This document shows, in pieces, positions 1 through 9,645 of a stretch of 64,000 bases of DNA. This DNA comes from Pedobacter hiemivivus (GTDB lineage: Bacteria > Bacteroidota > Bacteroidia > Sphingobacteriales > Sphingobacteriaceae). The first letter of the stretch is position 1, and the number at the start of each line of letters is the position of its first letter. The position numbers and the translations under genes are program-made. The stretch lies in the NCBI RefSeq assembly GCF_004331685.1, contig NZ_SJSM01000001.1, forward strand, positions 56,993-120,992, given 5' to 3'. The notes below the pieces were generated by a model. That model had not been told where the DNA came from. It saw only the letters and a program-made list of their open reading frames with translations, and did not search any database.

Positions 1-23
1 AACCCTTTTAGCTAAATAGACCC

Positions 24-1829
24 ATGAAATATAACATATTGATGGCTATCTTATTGATAGCCGGGCTAAGCTCATGCCAAAAAATGGCCGAATTACAACC
101 AGAAAGCTTAACAGATAGCCTCAACCATATCCCCTATTTAACCATCGCTCAACTCAGAAACGGTGCCGCAGATCAACACGATATTGTATACATAAATGAC
201 GGACTTCGCTCCGGAACTTTTCAGTACGATGCAACTGATACCAGTACCGCCGATGATGGCTCCATGGTGCTTGTCAGCGGTTCAAGAAGATACAAACGCG
301 AATCTAACTTTGTCACCCTCGAAATGTTCGGTGCCAAAGGCGATTACAACTATCTCAATAAAACCGGATCAGATGATACTGAGGCCATACAAAAGGCTTT
401 AAATTATTGTTCCAAAAGCGGCACAGAGATCAAATTGCTGGCAGGAAAAAAATACCTTACCCACACCCTTTACCTCTATAAAGACAGTGTAAAAAACCCA
501 GGCTATCAATCCAGGCCGGGAAGAGTAAAAATCACCGGACAAGCGGGTGGAATAGCGACAGGCGATCTGGAACCTCAGGGTGCCGGCTTTGTCCATGTAA
601 ACAATGAAACAGCCAACCTGATTGAATGCATCGGTTTCTTTTCCATCTCAAGTCCAACAACTATGGGCGGCCAGATTGATTTCGAAAACGTTAATTTCAT
701 GGGCGGTAACAAAACCACCAATGTGCTTTATTTTGAGTCAAGTCAGGGACAGATCTACATGAGCAATTACACCGTTCAAATCAACAATCCAACTGGAAAT
801 GGAATCACGGAAGTCACCACCTGGGAAACTGAGCACCATAATGGACTAATTCGCGGACAGGCATCAGGCAATGGAAACTGGACCGGTATCGGACTAAACA
901 TCAAGTCGAATGAATCCCCTGGTCAAACCAACATGAAGATTTACAGCAATGTAAACGTATATAAATGTGGCTACGGCATAAGGATCGGCAGGAGAAATGC
1001 AAGTGTAGGCACTATCGGACCTTTAAATTTTATCGGTGGACAGGTCAGCCTTTCCGACCAACACAATATGTGGTTAGATGGTGGGGTTTATAACCTGGTA
1101 TCCACAGGGCAGCAATTTGAAGGGTCCAGACTTTGCGCGGTGCTGATCGATTCTGATGGGGCTAATGATTTGCCAAGGAATATAAAATTCACGAACACTT
1201 ATTTCACCGGGGGTGGAAGAATCGAGGATGGTAGTAATGACAGCTATGCCGTACACGTTAAAGACGGAGTTGGAGTCGAATTTGACAGTCCTTTATTTAA
1301 TAACCTGGGGAATGGCATTGTCTTTAACAAAGCTGCAACCCAAGGCCTGGTTATTCGCAGGCCAGTAGTAAGAACAGTTAGAACATACGGGGCAACCACT
1401 GGCACTTTTATCAATGCTTATGGTAACAATGTGGCCAGTAACCGACTTACCCTCGAAGATCCATTGTTTAATCAGGCTCCTTCCGTTTATGTGACCGACG
1501 CAGCTTTAAGCGCCTTCTTGACCACATCAGCCGGAGGACGTCTTTCTGTTGGAAATAATGCATCGGTAGTTTCCTGTGGATTAGGAGCAGGTACTTTACA
1601 GGCGGCTCAAATACTAAACTTTAACAACACAGCAGCCACAACAATAACCAGCATCACTGGCGGACAACTGTTCCGGGAATTGCTGCTTACGTTTAGTAAT
1701 TCGCTAACCAAAATAGAGAACAATGCAACCATTAAATTGGCTAACGACACTGATTTCACCAGCACTTCCCGCTCCACATTAAAATTAATCTGGGTTGGAA
1801 CGTACTGGCAGGAAATTTCAAGAAGCTAA
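24..1829 (+). CDS. Pectate-lyase-like right-handed beta-helix lipoprotein
   Basis: Seen: a lipoprotein signal with lipobox L15-S-S-C18, a beta-rich adaptor at about residues 40-98, and then FGAKGD at 102-107 followed by a DDTEAIQ segment. That combination is the usual entry to a Pectate_lyase_3 / GH28-like beta-helix. The rest of the 601 residues is rich in Asn, Gly and Thr rungs, as expected of a solenoid. Known: such proteins bind or cleave acidic polysaccharides, often pectin. Inferred: a surface lipoprotein acting with the GH127 and GH78 enzymes just downstream (25 bp gap to the next gene). I cannot identify catalytic residues, so lyase, hydrolase or binding protein all remain possible. 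The operon probably begins outside the window. Confidence 0.75.
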   Translation: MKYNILMAILLIAGLSSCQKMAELQPESLTDSLNHIPYLTIAQLRNGAADQHDIVYINDGLRSGTFQYDATDTSTADDGSMVLVSGSRRYKRESNFVTLEMFGAKGDYNYLNKTGSDDTEAIQKALNYCSKSGTEIKLLAGKKYLTHTLYLYKDSVKNPGYQSRPGRVKITGQAGGIATGDLEPQGAGFVHVNNETANLIECIGFFSISSPTTMGGQIDFENVNFMGGNKTTNVLYFESSQGQIYMSNYTVQINNPTGNGITEVTTWETEHHNGLIRGQASGNGNWTGIGLNIKSNESPGQTNMKIYSNVNVYKCGYGIRIGRRNASVGTIGPLNFIGGQVSLSDQHNMWLDGGVYNLVSTGQQFEGSRLCAVLIDSDGANDLPRNIKFTNTYFTGGGRIEDGSNDSYAVHVKDGVGVEFDSPLFNNLGNGIVFNKAATQGLVIRRPVVRTVRTYGATTGTFINAYGNNVASNRLTLEDPLFNQAPSVYVTDAALSAFLTTSAGGRLSVGNNASVVSCGLGAGTLQAAQILNFNNTAATTITSITGGQLFRELLLTFSNSLTKIENNATIKLANDTDFTSTSRSTLKLIWVGTYWQEISRS

Positions 1830-1854
1830 TCCATCATTTAATCATTAAAATCAT

Positions 1855-3735
1855 ATGGCATATTATTCAAAATATAACAGCGCTAAGCTGATTGCGGTAC
1901 TGCTGATCTCCTGGGTCAGCAGTACCGCACAAAAACCCAGCTTAATTCAAGACCAGCTAAAGCCAGCCATTTCAGCGCAGATCCAAGGCTTTGCAGGTCA
2001 AGAATTTGGCAATGCTTATACAAACCGTATACTCGCTCAAGACGCGGACCGTTTAATTGAACCTTTCAAAAACCGTACGGAAACACGCTGCTGGCAATCT
2101 GAATTCTGGGGAAAATGGTTTACTTCAGCCGTTCTCGCTTACAAATATCGCCCAGAGCCCCAACTTAAAGCCATACTCGATCAATCAGTAGCAAAACTCA
2201 TGGCCACTCAAAGCCCCGATGGATACATCGGTAACTATACCGAAAAGGCACAATTGGAGCAATGGGATATCTGGGGAAGGAAATATTGTCTATTAGGCTT
2301 GCTGTCCTATTACGACCTAACGCATGATTCTAAAACTTTAAAAGCAGCTAAAGCGCTGGCAGATCATTTGATAAAAGAACTGGGCGACCGTAAGGTCAGC
2401 ATTGTAAAAAAAGGCAACCATCGGGGCATGGCGGCAACTTCTATACTAGAACCTATTTGCCTTTTGTACTGCCGTACCGGAGAAAAACGTTACCTGGATT
2501 TTGCAGAAGAGATTGTAGCGCAATGGGAATCAGAAGGCGGTCCCATGCTGATCGCCAAATCGGATACCGATGTGGCAAAACGATTTCCAAAACCAGCACA
2601 TTGGTTTGGTTGGGAACAAGGCCAGAAAGCTTATGAAATGATGTCCTGCTACGAAGGTTTACTGGAATTGTATCGCTTAACAGCCAAACCGGAATATAAA
2701 GCAGCCGTCGAAAAAACATGGGCGAACATTCAAAAAACTGAGATTAACATTGCCGGCTCAGGCTCAAGTGTAGAGTGCTGGTTTGGCGGCAAAGATGCCC
2801 AGGCCCTACCGATCAATCACTACCAGGAAACCTGTGTAACTGCTACCTGGATCAAGCTAAGTCAGCAGCTGCTTAAGCTTACTGCAGATTCGAAATATGC
2901 AGATGCCATTGAGCAAACCTTTTACAATGCACTTTTGGGCGCAATGAAACCCGATGGTAGCGACTGGGCTAAGTACAGTCCGCTGGCAGGCCATAGACTA
3001 GAGGGCGGAGAACAATGCGACATGGGCTTAAACTGTTGTGTGGCAAGTGGGCCGAGGGGTTTGTTTACCTTACCACTCACGGGAGTAATGAGCAGTACCA
3101 CGGGGCTGCAGGTTAATTTTTTTATGCCTGGTACTTATCAACTTCGTACTCCTAAAGGCCAAGCTGTCGAACTGATCCAGCAAACAGATTACCCAGTTTC
3201 GGGCAAAGTAACTTTTAAAATAAACGTAAAGAAGCCAGAATCATTTGCGCTGGGCATACGCATTCCGGCCTGGAGCAAACAAAACCGTATACTGGTCAAC
3301 GGCAAAACTATCGACGGTATTGTTCCGGGTAAGTATATGGAAATTACCCGGACCTGGACCAGCACAGACATCATCAGTCTTGAATTGGATATGCAGGGAA
3401 AGCTCATTTACATGGGCGAAAAATCAGAACATTTTGCCATTATTCGTGGCCCTATTACACTTGCAAGAGATCTACGCTTGGGCGGCCCCAATATAGATGA
3501 TGCCCTTACTCCCATCGCGGATAAAGATGGATTTGTAGACCTGCAGCCTGTCGGGACGAGCAGCGAAGGTTTTTGGATGAAATTCAAGACTATGTTTAAA
3601 ACTGAATCACATAAGGAAGGACCAAATGAACCTATTTCTGTATTATTGTGTGATTATGCTTCTGCCGGAAATACCAACACTGAGGCTTCACGCTTCAGGG
3701 TATGGCTTCCAAAATTGATTGACCCTAGAAATTAA
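1855..3735 (+). CDS. Glycoside hydrolase family 127 (beta-L-arabinofuranosidase, DUF1680)
   Basis: Exported enzyme predicted to release beta-L-arabinofuranose from plant glycans. Seen: a signal peptide ending near A25-Q, an all-helical domain with repeated aromatic-rich helices, and the family's metal and nucleophile set. E325-T-C327 and the pair C394-C395 match the Glu/Cys/Cys/Cys zinc site of Bifidobacterium HypBA1, in which the first Cys of the pair is the nucleophile. E307 in VECWFGG is a candidate general acid. A beta-sandwich-like C-terminal part follows from about residue 430. At 626 residues the length fits the family. The stop lies 7 bp before the GH78 start, so the two are probably co-transcribed. 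A 14-bp inverted repeat lies inside the signal-peptide codons. Confidence 0.85.
   Translation: MAYYSKYNSAKLIAVLLISWVSSTAQKPSLIQDQLKPAISAQIQGFAGQEFGNAYTNRILAQDADRLIEPFKNRTETRCWQSEFWGKWFTSAVLAYKYRPEPQLKAILDQSVAKLMATQSPDGYIGNYTEKAQLEQWDIWGRKYCLLGLLSYYDLTHDSKTLKAAKALADHLIKELGDRKVSIVKKGNHRGMAATSILEPICLLYCRTGEKRYLDFAEEIVAQWESEGGPMLIAKSDTDVAKRFPKPAHWFGWEQGQKAYEMMSCYEGLLELYRLTAKPEYKAAVEKTWANIQKTEINIAGSGSSVECWFGGKDAQALPINHYQETCVTATWIKLSQQLLKLTADSKYADAIEQTFYNALLGAMKPDGSDWAKYSPLAGHRLEGGEQCDMGLNCCVASGPRGLFTLPLTGVMSSTTGLQVNFFMPGTYQLRTPKGQAVELIQQTDYPVSGKVTFKINVKKPESFALGIRIPAWSKQNRILVNGKTIDGIVPGKYMEITRTWTSTDIISLELDMQGKLIYMGEKSEHFAIIRGPITLARDLRLGGPNIDDALTPIADKDGFVDLQPVGTSSEGFWMKFKTMFKTESHKEGPNEPISVLLCDYASAGNTNTEASRFRVWLPKLIDPRN
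1893..1929 (+). other. Strong hairpin inside signal-peptide codons of the GH127 gene
   Basis: Positions 1893-1906 and 1916-1929 are exact reverse complements (14 bp, arm TGCGGTACTGCTGA) around a 9-nt loop. The structure begins about 13 codons after the start. It may affect translation or mRNA stability, or it may be a coding coincidence (codons for roughly AVLLISWVSSTA). Confidence 0.5.
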
Positions 3736-3742
3736 AATGTAA

Positions 3743-6010
3743 ATGAACTGTTTATCCCTATCACCAGCGAAATACTTTTTAACTGTTTTACTCGCAATTT
3801 CGGCGGTCAAAGCAAGTCCTCAATCGTTAAAAGCACCATCCGCATTGCGGGTGGACCTGCTTTTGTCTGAGAGCCCATTAGGCCGCCCCTATCCCATAGT
3901 GCGTACAGCCAATCAGCACCCATATTTTACCTGGGTAATGAACGATCTTACCCAGGGCAGCCAGCAAACGGCATACCGCATACTGGTTTCGTCCAGCCCT
4001 GAAAACCTTGCTGCAAACCTGGGCGATGCCTGGGATTCCCGAAAAGTAACCGGAAAATGGCTACCTGGCATCCCATACAAAGGAAATAAACTGAATCCCA
4101 ATAGCACTTACTATTGGAAAGTAATGGTATGGAACAATAAGTCATTACCCAGCGCTTTTTCAAAGCCGACAGCATTTACCACCGGTGCTGAGCTAAAACA
4201 GGACCAAACTGCCTTCCACGCATTGAGCAAATGGGCACAGCTACCCAGCAGGAATAGTCGACTAAACAGTAACAACCTTCGGTACGACTTTGGCAAAGCC
4301 GCATTTGGACAATTCCGCATCAAAGCTTCCTCGTCAACCGGAACAGATACCATGCGCATTCATATTGGAGAAGCCATTACAGCAGCTGGACAGATTGACA
4401 GAGCGCCGAAAGGCCACATCCGTTATCGCCTGTTATCCATCCCACTAAAGATGGGTACACATAATTACGAACCAAAATTTAGCCCTGATAAACAAAATAC
4501 GGGGCCTAAGGCCATTCTTATGCCCGAAGATATTGGCGAAGTATTGCCTTTCCGCTATGCTGAAATAGAAGAAAACAAAAACATAAGGATCGATAGTGTG
4601 TGGCGCAATGCAGTTAATTATCCTTTTGATGATGAGGCTTCCTCTTTTAAATCCTCAGATACGCTGTTAAACCAGGTCTGGGAGCTTTCTAAGCACACCA
4701 TTAAAGCCACTTCCTTTACCGGATTGTATGTGGATGGCGACCGGGAACGCATACCTTATGAAGCCGATGTACTCATCAATCAGCTATCGCATTATGCTGT
4801 TGACGCAGAATTTAACATGGCCAAAAGATCCTTGGAATATTTAATATACCATGCTACCTGGCCTACTGAATGGTCGCTGCAAAACTTGTTGATTGGATGG
4901 AACGATTACCTGTATTCTGGTGATATACGTGCCATCAAAGTAATTTATCCGCAATTGAAAGCCAAATTGTTACTGCCTCTGGGGAGGCCGGATGGACTAA
5001 TCAGCACGAAAACTGGGAAACAGGACAGTGCATTTACGAAATCCATTTATTTTGAAAATTTCAATGGACATTCCATTCTGGAGGACATTGTAGACTGGCC
5101 ACAAAAGGGCGGTTTTAGCATCCCGAAAGATGCCCCTGGCGAAACGGACGGTTTTGTGTTTACCACTTACAATTCAGTTGTGAATGCTTTTCATTACCAG
5201 GCCTTGATCAGTGCAGAAAAGATAGCGCGAAAACTGGGCGAGAAAAAAGATGCCGATTTCTTTGCTGCACAAGCAGCCAAAGTAAAATTGGCTTTCCAAC
5301 GTGCATTTGTTGACCCCGAAACAGGCACCATAAAAGATGGAGAAGAGACTTTACACAGCTCCCTTCACGCCAATATGTTTGCACTTGCCTTTAACCTGGT
5401 TCCCGAAAACAACAAAGCACGCGTACTAGACCATATCCGTTCCAGGGGTATGGCCTGTAGCGTATATGGAGCTCAGTTCCTGCTAGACGGCCTTTATGAT
5501 AACCATGAAGCGCAATATGCATTAAAACTTTTAACTGCAACAGACAAACGCAGCTGGTACAATATGTTGCGAAGCGGCGCTACGATGACAACCGAAGCCT
5601 GGGATACCGAATATAAGAAGAATCAGGACTGGAACCATGCCTGGGGTGCGGCTCCAGCAAACATCATTGCTAGAAAATTAATGGGCGTAGAACCTTTATC
5701 TCCCGCTTTTGGCTCCATACAAATCAAGCCACAGCCTGGTGCACTTAATACAGCAGAGTTACAGCTATCCACCTTACGAGGAAAGATAAAAGTTGCATTT
5801 ACCAATACCTCAGAGCAGTTTCTTTTACAAACCACACTCCCAGCAAACTCAACAGGAATAGTATACCTGCCAAGACGAATGGCAAATGACCGCATACTGA
5901 AAAATGGTCGGACAATTAAAGCGATACCAGAAGGCAAATTCTGGAAAATCGCCAATGTACAACCTGGTGAATATACCTGGGAAGTAAAGTATTTAAAGAA
6001 CGCAGGTTAA
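3743..6010 (+). CDS. Alpha-L-rhamnosidase, GH78
   Basis: Exported enzyme removing alpha-linked L-rhamnose from pectin or arabinogalactan side chains. Seen: a signal peptide (about 1-25), an N-terminal fibronectin-like beta region (about 50-150), a second beta region, then an (alpha/alpha)6-type catalytic part containing D331-G-D-R-E335-R-I-P. This is the characteristic GH78 motif, with E335 the likely general acid. MTTE618AWD supplies the likely catalytic base. A beta C-terminal domain follows residue 660. The length of 755 is normal. It is the third gene of the left-hand operon. Residues 289-755 are duplicated at 7626-9030 as a truncated second copy. A perfect palindrome covers the stop codon. 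Confidence 0.88.
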   Translation: MNCLSLSPAKYFLTVLLAISAVKASPQSLKAPSALRVDLLLSESPLGRPYPIVRTANQHPYFTWVMNDLTQGSQQTAYRILVSSSPENLAANLGDAWDSRKVTGKWLPGIPYKGNKLNPNSTYYWKVMVWNNKSLPSAFSKPTAFTTGAELKQDQTAFHALSKWAQLPSRNSRLNSNNLRYDFGKAAFGQFRIKASSSTGTDTMRIHIGEAITAAGQIDRAPKGHIRYRLLSIPLKMGTHNYEPKFSPDKQNTGPKAILMPEDIGEVLPFRYAEIEENKNIRIDSVWRNAVNYPFDDEASSFKSSDTLLNQVWELSKHTIKATSFTGLYVDGDRERIPYEADVLINQLSHYAVDAEFNMAKRSLEYLIYHATWPTEWSLQNLLIGWNDYLYSGDIRAIKVIYPQLKAKLLLPLGRPDGLISTKTGKQDSAFTKSIYFENFNGHSILEDIVDWPQKGGFSIPKDAPGETDGFVFTTYNSVVNAFHYQALISAEKIARKLGEKKDADFFAAQAAKVKLAFQRAFVDPETGTIKDGEETLHSSLHANMFALAFNLVPENNKARVLDHIRSRGMACSVYGAQFLLDGLYDNHEAQYALKLLTATDKRSWYNMLRSGATMTTEAWDTEYKKNQDWNHAWGAAPANIIARKLMGVEPLSPAFGSIQIKPQPGALNTAELQLSTLRGKIKVAFTNTSEQFLLQTTLPANSTGIVYLPRRMANDRILKNGRTIKAIPEGKFWKIANVQPGEYTWEVKYLKNAG

Positions 6011-6020
6011 CCTGCGTTCT
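5997..6020. terminator. 24-bp perfect palindrome over the GH78 stop codon
   Basis: Positions 5997-6020 form an exact palindrome centred between 6008 and 6009 (half-site AGAACGCAGGTT). Transcripts from either side could fold it. It has no clear T tract on the + strand (AAGTCT follows), so it may be a weak bidirectional terminator between the + strand GH78 operon and the minus-strand gene ending at 6033, or a protein-binding site. Confidence 0.45.
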
Positions 6021-6032
6021 AAGTCTATAACG

Positions 6033-6614
6033 CTAGTCTTTTTTAACTACATTCCCTTCCCTGTCAGTTACATTTGGTTTATGCAATTCGTACCATCTTT
6101 TTACAAATAAATCAATGTTAGTCATGTCTTTTTTTACCAAAACTCTCAATTTATTTACCTCTTTTTCAAAACTACTTTGCGTTTTATATTTTCCTAGTTT
6201 ATACTCTGGTAAAAAAAGCATATAAAACAAAGGCGGACCTTTATAATCATCACTCCTTAATCCCATCGTAGTTAAGTCATTAGGTGGCAAATGAAAATTC
6301 ATTCCATCACAATCTTTCAATTCTGCAATTGAATTTAACTTTTCATTAAGTTCAAAAATATTTAAATCTATTTTTATCCGTTTATCTCCCTTAACAATAC
6401 TAGCGGTTATAATATGTAATTGATTTTGATTTGTCAGCTTACATAATTCATAGGAATATCCGCTTATATTGGAATCGTATTCACCAAACCAAGATGTTCT
6501 AAATGGTGATTTGACATAGCTATTCTTTTCAAGTTCAGGAATACCATAATCGCTGAAAATATTATTCCTTGTGATCAGAAGTTCTTTACCTGATATTTTA
6601 AAATCATCTCTCAT
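6033..6614 (-). CDS. Hypothetical protein, 193 aa
   Basis: I do not recognise a family. The protein has no signal peptide or membrane segment. It is rich in Lys, Asn, Asp and Glu, with several hydrophobic beta-strand-like stretches (residues 65-90, 120-135) and a charged C-terminal helix. It reads convergently towards the GH78 gene, 22 bp from it. It lies on the same strand as the nucleotidyltransferase pair, 98 bp downstream of that pair, so it could be the last gene of the same cassette. The base composition is visibly more AT-rich than the flanking glycosidase genes, which fits acquired DNA. Confidence is for being a real gene. Confidence 0.6.
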   Translation of the reverse strand: MRDDFKISGKELLITRNNIFSDYGIPELEKNSYVKSPFRTSWFGEYDSNISGYSYELCKLTNQNQLHIITASIVKGDKRIKIDLNIFELNEKLNSIAELKDCDGMNFHLPPNDLTTMGLRSDDYKGPPLFYMLFLPEYKLGKYKTQSSFEKEVNKLRVLVKKDMTNIDLFVKRWYELHKPNVTDREGNVVKKD

Positions 6615-6712
6615 AGGATTATTCCCCTTTTCTCTTTGCTACCAACAAGCTTTATTTTTTAAGAACTTTAAGCGAATCCCAAATAAGCATTAATTTCGCT
6701 TATTCTGGCGCC

Positions 6713-7213
6713 CTATTCTATCGCTCCGAGCCGGGGCATACTATTTCCTTTTCCCTTTTGTATTTTTTGTAATTCTTCCACATCAGCTTTATCTTTCAAT
6801 CTGCCGGTGTTAAACTTTGACAATACCAGGTCGTTAAGGTGAAGAAACGGAATTTCTATTCCATCAATTTCTGCAATAATTTTTCTCTGATCTGCCTCAT
6901 CAAACTCTATCATGCTAATTCGGGTCAAGAAATCGACCTTTTCTGGTTCGTCCCACATTGAAAAGACAATATGCTTTGTAAAATCGAGTTCAGCAATATG
7001 TTGTATGTCTTCTTCATCAAAGTCCATTTGTTTTAGAACATTCAGCAATTTCAACTTATTTACATTGTCGGGTCTTAACCATAAATCCACATCGCCTGTA
7101 CTTCTTGCGTAGCCATGAAATATTACAGAATAACCTCCAATTACAATAAAATCAACTTTTTTTAATAAAAGCTCCTTTAATAAATCTTGATGTTTTTCTA
7201 TAAACAGGTTCAT
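6713..7213 (-). CDS. AbiEii/MNT-type nucleotidyltransferase
   Basis: Seen: IVIGGYSVIFHG (residues 23-34) followed by STGDVDLW (39-46). This is the G-G-x-S...D-x-D signature of polymerase-beta-fold nucleotidyltransferases in the DUF6036/AbiEii group. No long C-terminal toxin domain is present (166 residues), as in the short MNT-like members. Known: relatives act as type IV toxins or as NMPylating antitoxins. Its start overlaps the stop of the upstream 68-residue gene by four bases (ATGA), so the two are translationally coupled. Inferred: a two-gene addiction or defence cassette. Which partner is the toxin cannot be told from sequence alone. The pair lies between the intact GH78 gene and its truncated copy. 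Confidence 0.75.
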   Translation of the reverse strand: MNLFIEKHQDLLKELLLKKVDFIVIGGYSVIFHGYARSTGDVDLWLRPDNVNKLKLLNVLKQMDFDEEDIQHIAELDFTKHIVFSMWDEPEKVDFLTRISMIEFDEADQRKIIAEIDGIEIPFLHLNDLVLSKFNTGRLKDKADVEELQKIQKGKGNSMPRLGAIE

Positions 7214-7416
7214 CCAGCTGTGATTATTCTAATTTTACCTGTGGCAGTTCTGTTTTTTAAGTCTTGTCTACTTACTTGATGCACACGCAAAATAAGTTCA
7301 ACCGTATGCCTTAAACGATCGATAGGTGATTGCTTGATGATATCCTGAACTTCAGTTTCTTTAGCCTCTTCAAATGACTTGAAAATCCGTATCTTATTTT
7401 TTGTCTTATTCATCAC
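7210..7416 (-). CDS. Small partner protein of the nucleotidyltransferase, 68 aa
   Basis: A 68-residue basic protein with a helical core. The segment SPIDRLRHTVELILRVH (about residues 30-46) is amphipathic. It resembles the small proteins that precede MNT-like nucleotidyltransferases in many Bacteroidota, but I cannot name a family. The four-base ATGA overlap with the next gene supports co-expression. It is the first gene of the minus-strand cassette; its promoter should lie in 7417-7620, where no clear box was picked out. It could be the regulatory or antitoxin component. Confidence 0.65.
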   Translation of the reverse strand: MMNKTKNKIRIFKSFEEAKETEVQDIIKQSPIDRLRHTVELILRVHQVSRQDLKNRTATGKIRIITAG

Positions 7417-7625
7417 AATATCATTTAATAGAATATATACAGCAATAAGTATGCTATTTATTCTCTTGGGCTTTCAATAAACACTCATAGAGTGCTTCTT
7501 ATTCGGTATGAAGTTTTTTAAGTTCTTTTACTATTTTTGAATCAAATGTAAATATATCTATTTAAACATAAAAATCGTAAGATTGTGGTTTAACAACTCA
7601 AGGTATTCCAACGGCGTGATTCAGT

Positions 7626-9030
7626 AATGCAGTTAATTATCCTTTTGATGATAATGCCTCCTCATTTAAATCCTCAGACACGCTGTTAAACCAGGTTTGG
7701 GAGCTATCTAAGCATACCATTAAAGCCACTTCCTTTACCGGTTTGTATGTAGATGGCGACCGGGAACGGATACCTTATGAAGCCGATGTACTTATTAATC
7801 AGTTATCGCATTATGCCGTTGATGCAGAATTTAACATGGTCAAAAGATCCCTGGCATATTTGATCTACCATGCTACCTGGCCTACAGAATGGTCGCTGCA
7901 AAACTTGTTAATTGGATGGAATGATTACCTATACTCTGGCGATATACGCGCCATCAAAGTAATTTATCCGCAATTGAAAGCCAAATTGTTACTGCCTCTG
8001 GGGAGGCCGGACGGACTGATCAGCACGCAAACCGGGAAACAAGACAGTGCATTTACCAAATCCATTTATTTTGAAAATTTCAATGGGCATTCTATTCTTG
8101 AGGACATCGTAGACTGGCCACAAAAGGGCGGCTTTAGCATTCCCAAAGATGCCCCTGGCGAAACAGATGGTTTTGTCTTTACTGCTTACAATTCAGTTGT
8201 GAATGCTTTTCATTACCAGGCCTTGATCAGTGCAGAAAAGATAGCGCGAAAACTGGGCGAAACAAAAGACGCCAATTTCTTTGCCGCACAAGCAGCCAAA
8301 GTAAAGTTGGCTTTCCAACGAGCGTTTATTAACCCAGAGACAGGAATCATTAAAGATGGAGAAGAGACTTTACACAGCTCCCTTCACGCCAATATGTTTA
8401 CACTTGCCTTTAACCTGGTCCCCGACAACAACAAAGCGCGTGTACTGTCTCATATCCGCTCCAGAGGTATGGCCTGTAGTGTATATGGCGCTCAATTTCT
8501 GTTAGACGGCCTTTATGATAACCACGAAGCTCAATATGCATTAAAGCTTTTAACTGCAACAGACAAACGCAGTTGGTACAATATGTTGCGAAGCGGCGCT
8601 ACGATGACAACTGAAGCCTGGGATACCAAATATAAGAAGAATCAGGACTGGAACCATGCCTGGGGTGCGGCTCCAGCAAACATCATTGCCAGAAAATTAA
8701 TGGGCGTAGAACCTTTATCTCCTGCTTTTAGCTCCATACAAATCAAGCCACAGCCTGGTGCACTTAATACAGCAGAATTACAACTGTCTACCTTGCGGGG
8801 AAGAATAAAAGTTGCATTTACAAATACCCCAGAACAGTTTCTTTTACTAACCACAACCCCGCCAAACTCAACAGGAATGGTATACTTGCCAAGAAGACGA
8901 ATGGCAAATGACCGCATACTGAAAAATGGTCGGGCAATTAAAGCGATACCAGAGGGGAAATTCTGGAAAATCGCTGATATAGAACCAGGTTCATATACCT
9001 GGGAGGTAAAATATTTGTAGAGCGTAGTTT
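7626..9030 (+). pseudogene. 5'-truncated duplicate of the GH78 rhamnosidase gene
   Basis: From 7626 the DNA matches the intact GH78 gene from codon 289 (4607) to the stop, with scattered mostly synonymous differences. The reading frame stays open to a stop at 9018-9020. An in-frame TGA at 7617-7619 lies immediately before the homology, and the first 288 codons, including the signal peptide, are missing. The only start-like codon is a TTG at 7743. The catalytic motif DGDRERIPYE and the C-terminal MTTEAWD are preserved. Similarity fades just past the stop codon. Read as a displaced 3' copy left after insertion of the cassette at 6.0-7.6 kb; without export it is unlikely to function. Confidence 0.85.
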
Positions 9031-9439
9031 AAGATGGCATAAATGCGATAGCGTCAACTTCTATCAGCATGCCATCTAAAGCTAGTCTTGGAACTGGGAT
9101 TAAAGTACTTGCAGGGAATTTATTATTCGTCCATACTTTATGCATTTCCTCAGTCCATATCTTAAGTTTTTCCTGATCATGGTCAACAATTAATATGGTT
9201 ATTTTAAGAACATCATCAGCTTTTAGTTTGTATTCCTGGAGCACTATTTCTAAATTTAATAATGCGAATTGAACTTGTCTTCTAAAATCATTTGAGAGAG
9301 TATGTTCTAAGTCCTCGCCCCCACTTTGCCCAGATATAAAAATATATCTTCCATTGTCCGGGGTACTTGTAGAATGTGAGAAAGCGAATGGAGTGGGATC
9401 AAAAAGTCTTTTCGGGTTTTTATGAATAATGTTAGTCAT
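9029..9439 (-). CDS. RidA/YjgF-family protein
   Basis: Small (136 aa) cytosolic protein of the RidA superfamily, which hydrolyses reactive enamine/imine intermediates made by PLP enzymes or serves related deaminase roles. Seen: ISGQSGG near residue 35, and the C-terminal block STLIPVPRLALDG followed by IEVDAIAF. There the Arg and the Glu occupy the places of the RidA active-site Arg and Glu. The N-terminus is longer than in E. coli RidA, as in the divergent Rid subgroups, so the substrate is uncertain. It converges on the GH78 remnant and stands alone. Upstream on its strand TATCTTTG (9471-9478) could be a -7 box. Confidence 0.85.
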   Translation of the reverse strand: MTNIIHKNPKRLFDPTPFAFSHSTSTPDNGRYIFISGQSGGEDLEHTLSNDFRRQVQFALLNLEIVLQEYKLKADDVLKITILIVDHDQEKLKIWTEEMHKVWTNNKFPASTLIPVPRLALDGMLIEVDAIAFMPS

Positions 9440-9610
9440 GTTGTTTCGATTTATGGTCTTATTATTTTGAGCAAAGATATACCTACTCGTTCTTCAAAAC
9501 ATGTGCCGATGTATGGTAGTGCAAAATATTACCTTTAGCGGATAAATACCAGAAAACAAATTTAAATAGCTTAATAATCATTGTAGGTAAGGCATGGAGA
9601 CCGATTCTTG

Positions 9611-9641
9611 TTTGTGAATTTGGCACATATTTGTACTTGTG
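9611..9641 (+). promoter_or_regulatory. Candidate promoter of tRNA-Ser
   Basis: TTTG at 9611-9614, a 19-bp spacer and TACTTGTG at 9634-9641 approximate the Bacteroidota -33/-7 consensus and end five bases before the tRNA. Confidence 0.4.
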
Positions 9642-9645
9642 CGCC

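Noticed and set aside
7743..9020. Second GH78 gene as a functional enzyme starting at TTG 7743
   Set aside because: That codon is an ordinary Leu within the homologous region, and an in-frame stop lies at 7617; the signal peptide and N-terminal domains are missing.
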